A stretch of 64,000 nucleotides of DNA from Victivallis sp. Marseille-Q1083 (GTDB taxonomy: Bacteria > Verrucomicrobiota > Lentisphaeria > Victivallales > Victivallaceae). A program made the translations under genes and the position numbers. The DNA lies in the NCBI RefSeq assembly GCF_903645315.1, contig NZ_CAHJXL010000002.1, positions 873,892-937,891 on the forward strand, written 5' to 3'. This document shows positions 44,938-53,032 of this stretch, piece after piece; the first letter of the stretch is position 1; every line of letters begins with the position of its first letter. The notes under the pieces were generated by a model. That model worked only from the letters and a program-made list of their open reading frames with translations, had not been told where the DNA came from and did no database searches.

Positions 44938-45277
44938 TTTTTTCCTTCAATTTTGCTGATCAAGGTGATTCAAAATTCCATAAATATACCGTAAAGTGCC
45001 GGAATCGACAAGTCCGGACCGAAAAAATTCGCCAAAGAGTTGGTTCCTGCGGTGATAAAATCTTGAAAAAAAACAGAATGGTGATATTAGTAACGAACTT
45101 GGAATCGGTCGGGAACTGACCTGTGACGGCATTCAAGACCTGCTCTGGCGCCAAAAGCTCTGCCTGGTATTCTCTTGATTCTGTACGACTCCAAAGGGTT
45201 TGTCGGATTTTGACGGGTCGTCTGCCGCCAAAAATACTGTATGTTTGCCGTGAAAAGTGTGAGAGAAAGGTTGTATC
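44938..45277. other. Gap between divergent argB and DEAD-box helicase genes
   Basis: 340 bases without a gene beyond the argB promoter. AAAGG at 45266-45270 is the helicase ribosome site. A weak TTGACG...TACTGT (45210-45240) has too long a spacer (19) to be firm. No structured RNA seen. Confidence 0.5.
44983..45011 (-). promoter_or_regulatory. Promoter of the argB-aroK-aroC operon
   Basis: On the minus strand TTGTCG (45011-45006), a 17-base spacer and TATATT (44988-44983), about 46 bases before the start codon. Confidence 0.6.
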
Positions 45278-46795
45278 TTGTTAACATCATTGAAGAATAG
45301 AATCCGCAGTTGGCTCGGCATTGCCCAGCCGGCGGTGCCTACTGTCGGAACAGCGCGTCCCGCTGTCAAAAATCGTCCTGCCGCCGGAAAATCATCGAAG
45401 AACAAACGGACGGAGGAACCGGCGACCCGCCCTCCCCGGCGTTCAGTGCGCAGCGGCGAAAAAAAGCCAAGGCAATTGCCGGCGCTCGGCCAGAAAACCA
45501 GAATATTGCCGGTGAAACCGGCCGCGTTGCTGGAGGTGCCGGAAGTGGAAGGCAAGACCAGATTTCTGGATTTGCCGATCCATCAGGATATTCTGTTCGG
45601 CTTGCAGGAGATGGGGTTTCAATATTGCACGCCGATCCAGGCGCAGTCGCTGCCGGTTCTGCTGGCCGGCCGGGATCTGGCCGGCAAGGCTCAGACCGGC
45701 ACCGGCAAGACCGCCGCCTTCCTGATTGCCGCCTTTACCCGGCTGCTCAACCAGCCGCTGCCGGAGCGTGCCGCCGGTTATTGCCGGGTACTGGTCATGG
45801 CGCCGACCCGGGAATTGGCGATCCAGATTCATAAGGATGCCGAAAAAATTGCCGCTTTCGCCAATTTGAACAATGTCGTCGTGTTCGGCGGCATGGATCA
45901 CGAGAAGCAGCGCCGCTCGCTGGACCAGCCGGTGGACGTGCTGATCGGGACGCCGGGACGCATCATCGATTTTGCCCGTGGCCGCAGTTTGAATTTGAGC
46001 AAGACCGAAATCCTGATCATCGATGAAGCGGACCGGATGTTGGATATGGGCTTTATTCCGGACGTCCGGCGGATCATCGCTCAACTGCCGGGACGGGAAA
46101 AGCGCCAGACGATGTTTTTCAGCGCGACGCTGGACGACAGCATTCTGCGCCTGGCTCAGAGCTGGCTGCGCGAACAGACTTTCATCGAAAGTGAACCGGA
46201 AGAAGTGGTCGGCAAGACGATTGAACAAATTTTTTATACGGCGGCGATCCGGGAAAAATTACCGCTGCTGCTGTATTTTATCCGCACCCAGCATTTCGAC
46301 CGGATGCTGGTATTCGGCAACCGTAAAGACAGCAATTTGTCATTGCAGCACCAGTTGAGCCGTTACGGCGTCAAGGCGGCGCTGCTTTCCGGCGACATTC
46401 CGCAGGAAAAACGGCTGCGGATTCTCGAAGATTTCCGTTCCGGCAAGGAAAAAATCGTCATCGCCACCGATGTGGCGGCGCGCGGTATCCATGTCGACGA
46501 TGTGTCGGTGGTGATCAACTATGATTTGCCGGAACATCCGGAGGATTACGTGCATCGCATCGGCCGTACCGGCCGGGCCGGCCACCTGGGCAAATCGATC
46601 AGTTTCGTTTGCGAATACGGCGCTTATGTATTGCCGGAGATCGAGAAGTTCATCGATATGCAATTCCATTGCGTCTGGCCGGAAGACGAGATGCTGGTGT
46701 TGCCGGAGGGGCAGGAGAACTGGGATCGGCCGGAACCGGCTGCTCCCCGGAAACGTTCCAGCCGTTCTCCGCGGCGGTCCAGAGCACGTCGCTGA
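45278..46795 (+). CDS. DEAD-box ATP-dependent RNA helicase (RhlE/RhlB class)
   Basis: 505 residues. A basic N-terminal extension (1-90) precedes the helicase core: Q motif MGFQYCTPIQAQS, AQTGTGKTAAF, PTRELA, TPGRIIDF, IIDEADRMLDMGF, FFSATLD, RGIHVDDV and HRIGRTGRAG. The C-terminus is Arg/Ser-rich. It unwinds RNA in ribosome assembly or mRNA decay. Start is TTG at 45278, with AAAGG 7 bases upstream; no in-frame ATG is near. Confidence 0.93.
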   Translation: MLTSLKNRIRSWLGIAQPAVPTVGTARPAVKNRPAAGKSSKNKRTEEPATRPPRRSVRSGEKKPRQLPALGQKTRILPVKPAALLEVPEVEGKTRFLDLPIHQDILFGLQEMGFQYCTPIQAQSLPVLLAGRDLAGKAQTGTGKTAAFLIAAFTRLLNQPLPERAAGYCRVLVMAPTRELAIQIHKDAEKIAAFANLNNVVVFGGMDHEKQRRSLDQPVDVLIGTPGRIIDFARGRSLNLSKTEILIIDEADRMLDMGFIPDVRRIIAQLPGREKRQTMFFSATLDDSILRLAQSWLREQTFIESEPEEVVGKTIEQIFYTAAIREKLPLLLYFIRTQHFDRMLVFGNRKDSNLSLQHQLSRYGVKAALLSGDIPQEKRLRILEDFRSGKEKIVIATDVAARGIHVDDVSVVINYDLPEHPEDYVHRIGRTGRAGHLGKSISFVCEYGAYVLPEIEKFIDMQFHCVWPEDEMLVLPEGQENWDRPEPAAPRKRSSRSPRRSRARR

Positions 46796-46872
46796 AAACC
46801 ATTTTTACCAAGCAGGTCGGCATAGTCTACCTGTTTGGGAGCTTGTTCGGGTGATGACTGGCCGCCCCAAGC

Positions 46873-47685
46873 TCAAGGCTGCATGCGACCGTCAATGCCG
46901 ATGATTTTTACAAAGACTTCGAGTTTTTTCCCGGCTTTGTCCAGCGCCTTTTCGACGATGGAGACGGTGCCGCCGCAACAGGGAACTTCCATGCGGGCTA
47001 CGGTAACTGAACGAATTGGATGCTGCCGGAAAATTTCAGCCAGCTTTTCGACGTATCCTTCCGGATCGCTGTCGAGTTTCGGACAGAAGACAATCAGAAT
47101 TTTGCCGGCCAATAGCTCGCGGTGGAAACTCCCGCAGGCGTGCGCCACGCAATCGGCCGAAACCAGTAAATTGGCGTTGGCGAAATATTCCGCTGTCGGA
47201 TTGAGGAGTTTCAACTGTATCGGCCACTGTCGCAAGGCGGAATTTCCTCCTTCCGGAGTTTCACGGGAGACGACTGCCAGCTTTTTGCCCAGGGTGCCCG
47301 GACAACCGCAAGGCAATTCTTCCGGAGCGCCCAATTCCGGAACCGGCAAACCGTTCTCCTTTAGGAAAGCCGTTGCAATTTCGAGCAACTTCCCCTCCCC
47401 GTGGTCTTTCAAATGTTTCAAATGCGCCCGCACCGTATTTTCGCCCTGTTTGACGATGTTGACCATTACGTTACGTTCCTCGTAAGGTTCGGCTTCCCGC
47501 TCAACCGCCCGGATTGCCCCGCGCGGACATTCTCCGATACAGGCTCCCAGTCCGTCACAGAACAAGTCGCCCACCAGCCGTACCTTGCCGTCGATCAAAC
47601 GCAAGGCGCCCTCCGGACAATTCGGAATGCAGATGCCGCAGCCGTTGCATTTTTCTTCATCAATTTCGATAATTTTCCGTTTCAT
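46873..47685 (-). CDS. Ferredoxin-type 4Fe-4S protein with Cys-rich C-terminal domain
   Basis: 270 residues. CNGCGICIPNCPEGAL is a full [4Fe-4S] motif; CDGLGACIGECPRGAI is a second with slightly changed spacing. The C-terminal domain carries further conserved Cys (LPCGCPGT, SADCVAHACGSF, VPCCGG). Such proteins are common in anaerobes as electron carriers or sensors. ATG at 47685 follows AGGAGAG. A TetR-type regulator sits directly upstream, with shared promoter elements. Confidence 0.75.
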   Translation of the reverse strand: MKRKIIEIDEEKCNGCGICIPNCPEGALRLIDGKVRLVGDLFCDGLGACIGECPRGAIRAVEREAEPYEERNVMVNIVKQGENTVRAHLKHLKDHGEGKLLEIATAFLKENGLPVPELGAPEELPCGCPGTLGKKLAVVSRETPEGGNSALRQWPIQLKLLNPTAEYFANANLLVSADCVAHACGSFHRELLAGKILIVFCPKLDSDPEGYVEKLAEIFRQHPIRSVTVARMEVPCCGGTVSIVEKALDKAGKKLEVFVKIIGIDGRMQP

Positions 47686-47702
47686 AACATCTCTCCTCAA
47701 GT

Positions 47703-47731
47703 TTGTTAAAATTCACTAACTTATCGGTCAA
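47703..47731 (-). promoter_or_regulatory. Promoter and candidate operator of the Fe-S protein gene
   Basis: TTGACC (47731-47726) with TAACAA (47708-47703) 17 bases on form a weak promoter. GTTAAAATTCACTAAC (47705-47720) overlaps it. A related site sits at the regulator's own promoter (48311-48330). Confidence 0.45.
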
Positions 47732-47736
47732 AAAAA

Positions 47737-48300
47737 TTATTTCAATAATTTCCGCAATGTTTCCAACAGCTCATCTCCTTTGAACCGCAGATCGAAAGCA
47801 CCGCCGACCATCCCCCACTGTTTGATCAGCAGCCGCACCGGCCCGAATACCAACCGAAAGAGCAGTTCGGGGGCAAGATCCCGGCGTATTTCTCCATTTT
47901 CCTGCGCTTCCAGAAAATAGCCCAGGAGCGCGGCTTTGTGTCGGTGCATCATTTGCAGCATCATTTCGGAACCGTTCGGTTCATCCATAAACAGTTCTTC
48001 GGCAAACATCACCCGCGCCAGCGGCGGCTCGGCGATCACCTGCTCGAAACGACTTCTGACGAAAGCGGCCACGCCGTCAAAACCGCGCAATGCCGGATTC
48101 CCGGCCGGAACTGCCAGGTCGAAGCGTTCGATCAAGGCCTTGATGATTTCGGCTTTGTTTTTAAAATGGCGATAAATCGCCGGTTCAGTGATTCTGAGCA
48201 TCCCGGCCAGATTTTTGATCGTCAGTTTTTGAATCCCGCCTTGGGCAATCAGCATCAGCGCCGCATCGATGATTTCATTCTGTCGTTTGGTCAAATTCAT
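47737..48300 (-). CDS. TetR/AcrR-family transcriptional regulator
   Basis: 187 residues. The N-terminal helix-turn-helix reads KLTIKNLAGMLRITEPAIYRHFKNKAEIIKAL, the canonical TetR form. The C-terminal part is a helical ligand domain (EPPLARVMFAEELFMDEP). It is expected to repress itself and the Fe-S gene 52 bases downstream; ligand unknown. Confidence 0.9.
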   Translation of the reverse strand: MNLTKRQNEIIDAALMLIAQGGIQKLTIKNLAGMLRITEPAIYRHFKNKAEIIKALIERFDLAVPAGNPALRGFDGVAAFVRSRFEQVIAEPPLARVMFAEELFMDEPNGSEMMLQMMHRHKAALLGYFLEAQENGEIRRDLAPELLFRLVFGPVRLLIKQWGMVGGAFDLRFKGDELLETLRKLLK

Positions 48301-48651
48301 AAAACACCGTGTTAATTATATTTTACTAACAATATATGACCGGAAAAAGAGAGGTCAAGTTGCATCATTTTTTATTTCCGTTGAAATTTCCGGATCGAAT
48401 CCCACCGCCGGATTGCGATGGCGGATATCCATTTTTTATCATTGGCGGCAGCGATATGTTTTTCACGTCCGCCGATGCAGTCCGGTATTTTATGATGCCA
48501 GAAGAGGATGACTGGGGAGATATCGAGTGCTTATTTTCGTTTGACAAGATCGGCGGCAGCGATATATTGATTGCAATCGGGTGATTTTACCCTCCGGTCT
48601 GTCGTTTCAGGCCGAACCCGATAACCGATATTCAAACAGAAAGTAACGACG
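48301..48651. other. Gap between TetR regulator and flavin reductase genes
   Basis: 351 bases. Near 48300 lie the regulator's promoter and operator. A weak plus-strand ORF (48336-48584) with two IGGSD stretches has no family likeness or good ribosome site. GGCGGCAGCGATAT occurs twice (48444-48457, 48552-48565). Nothing else is convincing. Confidence 0.5.
48311..48358 (-). promoter_or_regulatory. Promoter and candidate operator of the TetR gene
   Basis: TTGACC (48358-48353), 16-base spacer, TATATT (48336-48331). GTTAATTATATTTTACTAAC (48311-48330) lies directly downstream of the -10, covering the transcription start, as expected for self-repression. Confidence 0.6.
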
Positions 48652-49236
48652 ATGAAAAAGATGCTGGTTCTCTACGGTTCCGGCCGTGCCAACGGCAACA
48701 CCGCGACCCTGACCAAACTGGTGCTTTCCCAATTGCCCGCCGGCAGTGTGGAAGTCGAAGAGATCGACCTGCGTAAACTCGAAAACAAATTCGGCGGCTG
48801 CTCCTCCTGTTACGGCTGTCAGAAAGTCGGCAACTATCGATGCGTCCAGAAAGACGAAACCGCCGCCCTGATCAACCGGCTGCCGGAATTCGATCTGGTG
48901 TTGTTTGCCTCGCCGGTTTATTTCTTCAATTTTTCCGCCCAGACCAAAGCGTTCATGGACCGGCTGATGGCGCTGTTGAAGCATGAAGCGGACGGCTCAA
49001 TGTCCACGCCGTTGGCCCGAATGAAGTTTGCCTATGTGATGACTTCCGGAGGCGACGAGAATGACAGTGGGGTCGAAACCGCCAAGGTATGTGCCGGATA
49101 TCTGGCGGAATTTGCCGCCATGCCGCCGCCGCAATTTTTCTATCGCGGCAACTGCGTCGATATCGCCAGGGAGATTGCCGGCGATCCTTCTCTGGCTGCC
49201 GCCGCCGCGCAGTTTGCCGAAGAACTGGTCAAGTAA
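48652..49236 (+). CDS. Flavodoxin-fold NAD(P)H-dependent FMN reductase
   Basis: 194 residues. LYGSGRANGNTATLTKLVL is the phosphate-binding loop and FASPVYFFNFSAQTKAFMDR the flavin-site segment typical of this family. CSSCYGCQKVGNYRC (about 50-64) carries four Cys, similar to iron-sulfur flavoproteins or to redox-sensing variants. Cytoplasmic. A hairpin follows the stop. Confidence 0.82.
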   Translation: MKKMLVLYGSGRANGNTATLTKLVLSQLPAGSVEVEEIDLRKLENKFGGCSSCYGCQKVGNYRCVQKDETAALINRLPEFDLVLFASPVYFFNFSAQTKAFMDRLMALLKHEADGSMSTPLARMKFAYVMTSGGDENDSGVETAKVCAGYLAEFAAMPPPQFFYRGNCVDIAREIAGDPSLAAAAAQFAEELVK

Positions 49237-49248
49237 GAAGATACGCCG

Positions 49249-49273
49249 GCCGCTCCGGTTTTTCCGGAGCGGC
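49249..49273. terminator. Hairpin between convergent reductase and MATE genes
   Basis: Perfect 10-bp stem GCCGCTCCGG with a TTTTT loop. No T-run follows on either strand, so it may be a weak terminator. Confidence 0.45.
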
Positions 49274-49283
49274 GCCGCAGGCT

Positions 49284-50672
49284 TTAGGTTCCCGCCTCGT
49301 AAGCGAAGGCCGGATGACCGGCCGGCCGGTAACGGCGGTAGCGCAAATTCGCATAACGCCGCATGGCGATCATATAAGTGATGATCAACAGCGTTGCCGC
49401 GCCGATCCAGGCTGCCGGCGAGGCCAGGCAAACGCCCGGATAACCGTAATATCTGGCGAACACGAACGCCGCAATCACCCGCAGAATCAGTTCACTGACG
49501 CCGGCCATCAGCGGAATGAAGGCAAACCCCATCCCCTGCAGCGTATTCCTGAAAATGAACAGCAAACCGAGAATCAAATAAAACGAACCGTTCAGGATCA
49601 GATAGGTCTGGGATGCGTCGATGACCTCCGTTTCCCCTGCCCCGACGAACAGTGCCGTCAGCGGTCGTCCCAGCAACAGCACGAACAAACCGGCGACAAT
49701 GCTGCAGACCACACAGACTGCCGTCGCTTTGTTGACGCCGGAACGGATGCGGCCGATCTTGCCGGCGCCGAAGTTCTGGGCGGCATAAGTGGCCATGGTC
49801 AGACCGAGCGAAGCGAGCGTCTGCACGGCCAGTTGATCGATTTTGGAGCCGGCGGTGAAACCGGCGACCGCGGTCGAACCGAACAGATTCAGGACCGATT
49901 GGAGAATGATGCAGCCGACCGCCGTAATCGAAAATTGGAACGCCATCGGCAAGCCGACCCGCAAGTGTTCCCAGGCAAAGGCGAAATCCCATTTCCAATC
50001 CGCTTTTTTCAATTTGAGAATCGGAAATTTGCATGACACATACCAGAGACAGAGAAAACCGGAAACTGCCTGGGAGACGACCGTTGCCCAGGCTGCGCCG
50101 GCGACCCCCATGCCGAAGGTCAGAATGAACAGGAAATCCAACCCGATGTTCAGCAACGACGCGACCACCAGAAAGATCAGCGGCGTAACGCTGTCGCCGA
50201 GGGCGCGGATGATGCTTGAAATCATATTGTAGAATACCGTCGCCCAGATGCCGTAATAAATCGCCGACATGTAGATGACGGTATCTTCCATCAGATCGTC
50301 CGGCGTATTCATCACTTCAAACAGCGGCCGGACCGTCAAAACACACAGTAACGTGATTGCCAGCGTGGTCACGATACACAACAGCGTGGAGGTTGCCACC
50401 GAGCGCCGCACGCCGTCATAGTCCTTGGCGCCGAAACATTGGCCGGTAATCACCGCGAAACCGCCGGTCAGCCCGAAAAAGAAGCCGAGCACCAGGAAAC
50501 TGACGCCGCCGGTGACGCCGACCGCCGCCAACGCCTGCACGCTGATGGTCCGTCCGACGATGATCGTGTCGGCCATGCTGTAAAACTGTTGAAACAGACA
50601 CCCGAGAAAGACCGGCAATGAAAACCGGATAATCACTTTCAGCGGGTTCCCCGTTGTCATATCCTGTGTCAT
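49284..50672 (-). CDS. MATE-family multidrug/cation efflux protein
   Basis: 462 residues with twelve hydrophobic helices in two halves. PVFLGCLFQQFYSMADTIIVGR, SVQALAAVGVTGG and LGFFFGLTGGFAVITGQCFGA are hallmarks of the DinF/NorM-type fold. Pumps organic cations by Na+ or H+ antiport. ATG at 50672 is chosen by AAGGA 6 bases upstream; the reading frame also stays open upstream to 50840. Confidence 0.92.
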   Translation of the reverse strand: MTQDMTTGNPLKVIIRFSLPVFLGCLFQQFYSMADTIIVGRTISVQALAAVGVTGGVSFLVLGFFFGLTGGFAVITGQCFGAKDYDGVRRSVATSTLLCIVTTLAITLLCVLTVRPLFEVMNTPDDLMEDTVIYMSAIYYGIWATVFYNMISSIIRALGDSVTPLIFLVVASLLNIGLDFLFILTFGMGVAGAAWATVVSQAVSGFLCLWYVSCKFPILKLKKADWKWDFAFAWEHLRVGLPMAFQFSITAVGCIILQSVLNLFGSTAVAGFTAGSKIDQLAVQTLASLGLTMATYAAQNFGAGKIGRIRSGVNKATAVCVVCSIVAGLFVLLLGRPLTALFVGAGETEVIDASQTYLILNGSFYLILGLLFIFRNTLQGMGFAFIPLMAGVSELILRVIAAFVFARYYGYPGVCLASPAAWIGAATLLIITYMIAMRRYANLRYRRYRPAGHPAFAYEAGT

Positions 50673-51133
50673 GAGATGTCCTTCTGAGAACGTTACCGTA
50701 ATTTTTTCTTTCGCCTCCAGACAGTATTGAAGGCGCAATTGATCGTTGCTTACTGAACAAAAGAGGGAATTATCGAAGATTTTCTGAAATTCCAGAGAGC
50801 CTGAAAAAAGCGATATGCCGGTCAAAACGATACCGGTCAATCATTCCGCATCGACCAAAATTTCCGTTCCGCTTTTTTCGCGCCGCTTTATCCTTCACCC
50901 ATATTGAGTTGCGCTTTCTTCAAAGCGTTCTCCTCTTCGGATGGCACGCTTTGCCGTGCCGTCCCGCCTTGAACCGATTCTTATTTTTGGCAATGCTTCT
51001 TACTATACAATTGAAAAAGCGAATTTCAAATGGCGGAAATTCAGCGGTCATAAATTTTTACCGTTTGGCATTGCCGGCGGGAAAGGCTATATTATTCCGT
51101 CAGCGAGCCATCATACACCGGAGGTAGACATCT
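50673..51133. other. Gap between MATE and macrodomain genes
   Basis: 461 bases without a convincing gene. A hairpin GGCACG-CTTTGC-CGTGCC lies at 50943-50960 and CCGGTCAA occurs twice near 50818-50840. The right end holds the macrodomain promoter. Small ORFs (50909-51127, 50941-51231) show no family features. Confidence 0.5.
51065..51093 (+). promoter_or_regulatory. Promoter of the macrodomain gene
   Basis: TTGGCA (51065-51070), 17-base spacer and TATATT (51088-51093) lie about 40 bases before ATG 51134. Confidence 0.6.
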
Positions 51134-51655
51134 ATGCGAATTCGGGCAGTCAAAGCCGATATCACCACCCTGCCGGTCGATGCCATCGTCAATGCGGCAA
51201 ATTGTTCTTTGCTGGGCGGCGGCGGCGTTGACGGCGCCATCCACCGGGCCGCCGGACCGGAATTGCTGGAAGTTTGTCGAAAGTTCGGCGGCTGCAAAAC
51301 CGGCGAAGCGCGCCTGACGCCGGGCTTCCGGCTGCCGGCCCGTTACATCATTCATACGCCGGGTCCGGTCTGGCGCGGCGGCTCTTGCCGGGAAGCGGCG
51401 CTGCTGCGCAATTGCTACCTCAACTCGCTGGCGCTGGCGGCGGCGGAACGTTGCCGGTCGGTTGCCTTCCCGGGTATTTCGATCGGCGTTTACGGTTATC
51501 CCAAACGGGAAGCTGCCGGAATTGCCGTCCGGACCGTCCGGTCCTGGACGGACGGCTGGCCGCAGGAGGTGATATTCTGCTGCTTTTCCGATGAAATTCT
51601 GGAGCTGTACCAAACCGTCCTGGCCGAAATGCCGGAGGCGTCGGAGCCGTTTTAA
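51134..51655 (+). CDS. Macrodomain protein (O-acetyl-ADP-ribose deacetylase type)
   Basis: 173 residues, a single macrodomain. [44 protein letters not shown] and [14 protein letters not shown] form the ADP-ribose pocket of the YmdB/MacroD class. It binds or hydrolyses ADP-ribose derivatives such as O-acetyl-ADP-ribose. Apparently monocistronic. Confidence 0.93.
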   Translation: MRIRAVKADITTLPVDAIVNAANCSLLGGGGVDGAIHRAAGPELLEVCRKFGGCKTGEARLTPGFRLPARYIIHTPGPVWRGGSCREAALLRNCYLNSLALAAAERCRSVAFPGISIGVYGYPKREAAGIAVRTVRSWTDGWPQEVIFCCFSDEILELYQTVLAEMPEASEPF

Positions 51656-51706
51656 GTCATTCGGCTCCAGCGCCGCCGGGGAACAACGCCGAATGCCGGG
51701 TGATTC

Positions 51707-53032
51707 TTACGGTTCCCGCGCCGATTGATCAAGCGCTTTGATCAGCGGATGCAGAATGTATTCGATGATTCGCCGTTTGCCGACCCGCATGTCCACTTGC
51801 GCTTCCATGCCCGGCCGCAGATGGAAGTTTTCCGGCACGTATTCCAGCCGCCCGCTGACTTCCAGCCGGGCCCGATAGAAGGTTTTCGCCTCGCCTTTGC
51901 TGCCGGCCTGTTCCAGCGTATTGTCCGAGATCGTCCGGATACGGCCTTCCAAAGTGCCGTACTTCTGGAATGGATAGGCATTCAGCTTGATCCTGGCGGT
52001 GCTGCCGACCTCCACTTTGCCGATATCCCGCGGCTGGAGCTCCACCTCCAGTTCCGGCTTTTCGGTGACCGGCACCAGCGTAATCAGCGCTTCCGCTTCC
52101 CGTACCGCCGAATTGGCCGAAAAAGAGGCGATTTCCAGCACCGTGGCATCGGCCGGCGACCGCAGCAGGTCGTAGGTGGCCAGCCGCTGCGCTTTCTCAT
52201 ACTGTTTTTCGATGTTGGACATATCGCGTTCGGTGGTCACCAACTGCTCGGAAATGGTCTGATTCCACTCTTCGATGAACGATTCCCGCTGGGCGACCGC
52301 CGATTGATGTTCATGTTCCAGTTCGGTCAGCGAATTGCGCAGGTTGGCGACGTCGCCTTCCACCTGAAGCTGCTTGAATTTCCACTCCAGCATTTCCCGC
52401 CGGGTGACCGATCCGCCGCCTTCCTCCACCTGTTTGTAGATGCCGATGATGTCGCCGAGCACCTGAAGACTTTCGTATTGTTTCTCGAAATTTTCCTTCT
52501 GGCTCTTTTGCGCCGCCTCAATCCGCTTGATATTCTCTTCATAATAATCGATTTTGGCCCGATAGGAACTCTGCCGCTGCCGGTAGATCGCCTCCTGGTA
52601 CCGTTCGGCGATCGATTCCGGATCGGTCGCCCGGTAGGGCTGACCGGTGAATTCGGCCCGCACCCGGTTGAATTCGGCCCGCAGGCTCTCCAGCTGACTG
52701 CCGAACCGCTGCGCTTCCGCCTGGCTGATCGTCGTGTCGAAGGTGATCAGCACCTGGTCTTTCTTGACGAAATCGCCGACCTTGACATTGATCTCCTTGA
52801 TCACCGAACGTTCATACGGTTTCAACACGATATCGTGATCGGTCACCACTTTGCCGGTGGCGGTGACGATGACGTCCACTTCGGAAACGCAGGCCCAAAC
52901 TACGACACCGGCAAAAAATAACGCGGCCCAGAGCAGCCCGACGCGGCCCCACCAGGGCAGCCGCCGGCTGGCGAGTTCCAGTGCATCGCTTTGAAAAGCG
53001 ACGGCATCCGATGAAATATGCTGTTTTTTCAT
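51707..53032 (-). CDS. HlyD-family type I secretion adaptor (membrane fusion protein)
   Basis: 441 residues. One membrane helix near 28-50 (GLLWAALFFAGVVVWACVSE) is followed by a lipoyl/barrel-sandwich half, a long coiled-coil hairpin (RQRQSSYRAKIDYYEENIKR through EQLVTTERDMSNIEKQY) and the second barrel part (EVELQPRDIGKVEVGSTARI). It would link the ABC exporter to an outer-membrane channel. It overlaps the exporter gene by ATGA, so both are one unit. No TolC-type channel is beside it. Confidence 0.88.
   Translation of the reverse strand: MKKQHISSDAVAFQSDALELASRRLPWWGRVGLLWAALFFAGVVVWACVSEVDVIVTATGKVVTDHDIVLKPYERSVIKEINVKVGDFVKKDQVLITFDTTISQAEAQRFGSQLESLRAEFNRVRAEFTGQPYRATDPESIAERYQEAIYRQRQSSYRAKIDYYEENIKRIEAAQKSQKENFEKQYESLQVLGDIIGIYKQVEEGGGSVTRREMLEWKFKQLQVEGDVANLRNSLTELEHEHQSAVAQRESFIEEWNQTISEQLVTTERDMSNIEKQYEKAQRLATYDLLRSPADATVLEIASFSANSAVREAEALITLVPVTEKPELEVELQPRDIGKVEVGSTARIKLNAYPFQKYGTLEGRIRTISDNTLEQAGSKGEAKTFYRARLEVSGRLEYVPENFHLRPGMEAQVDMRVGKRRIIEYILHPLIKALDQSAREP

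Noticed and set aside
48390-48420. GATCGAATCCC, another T-loop-like string
   Set aside because: No acceptor stem or anticodon arm upstream.
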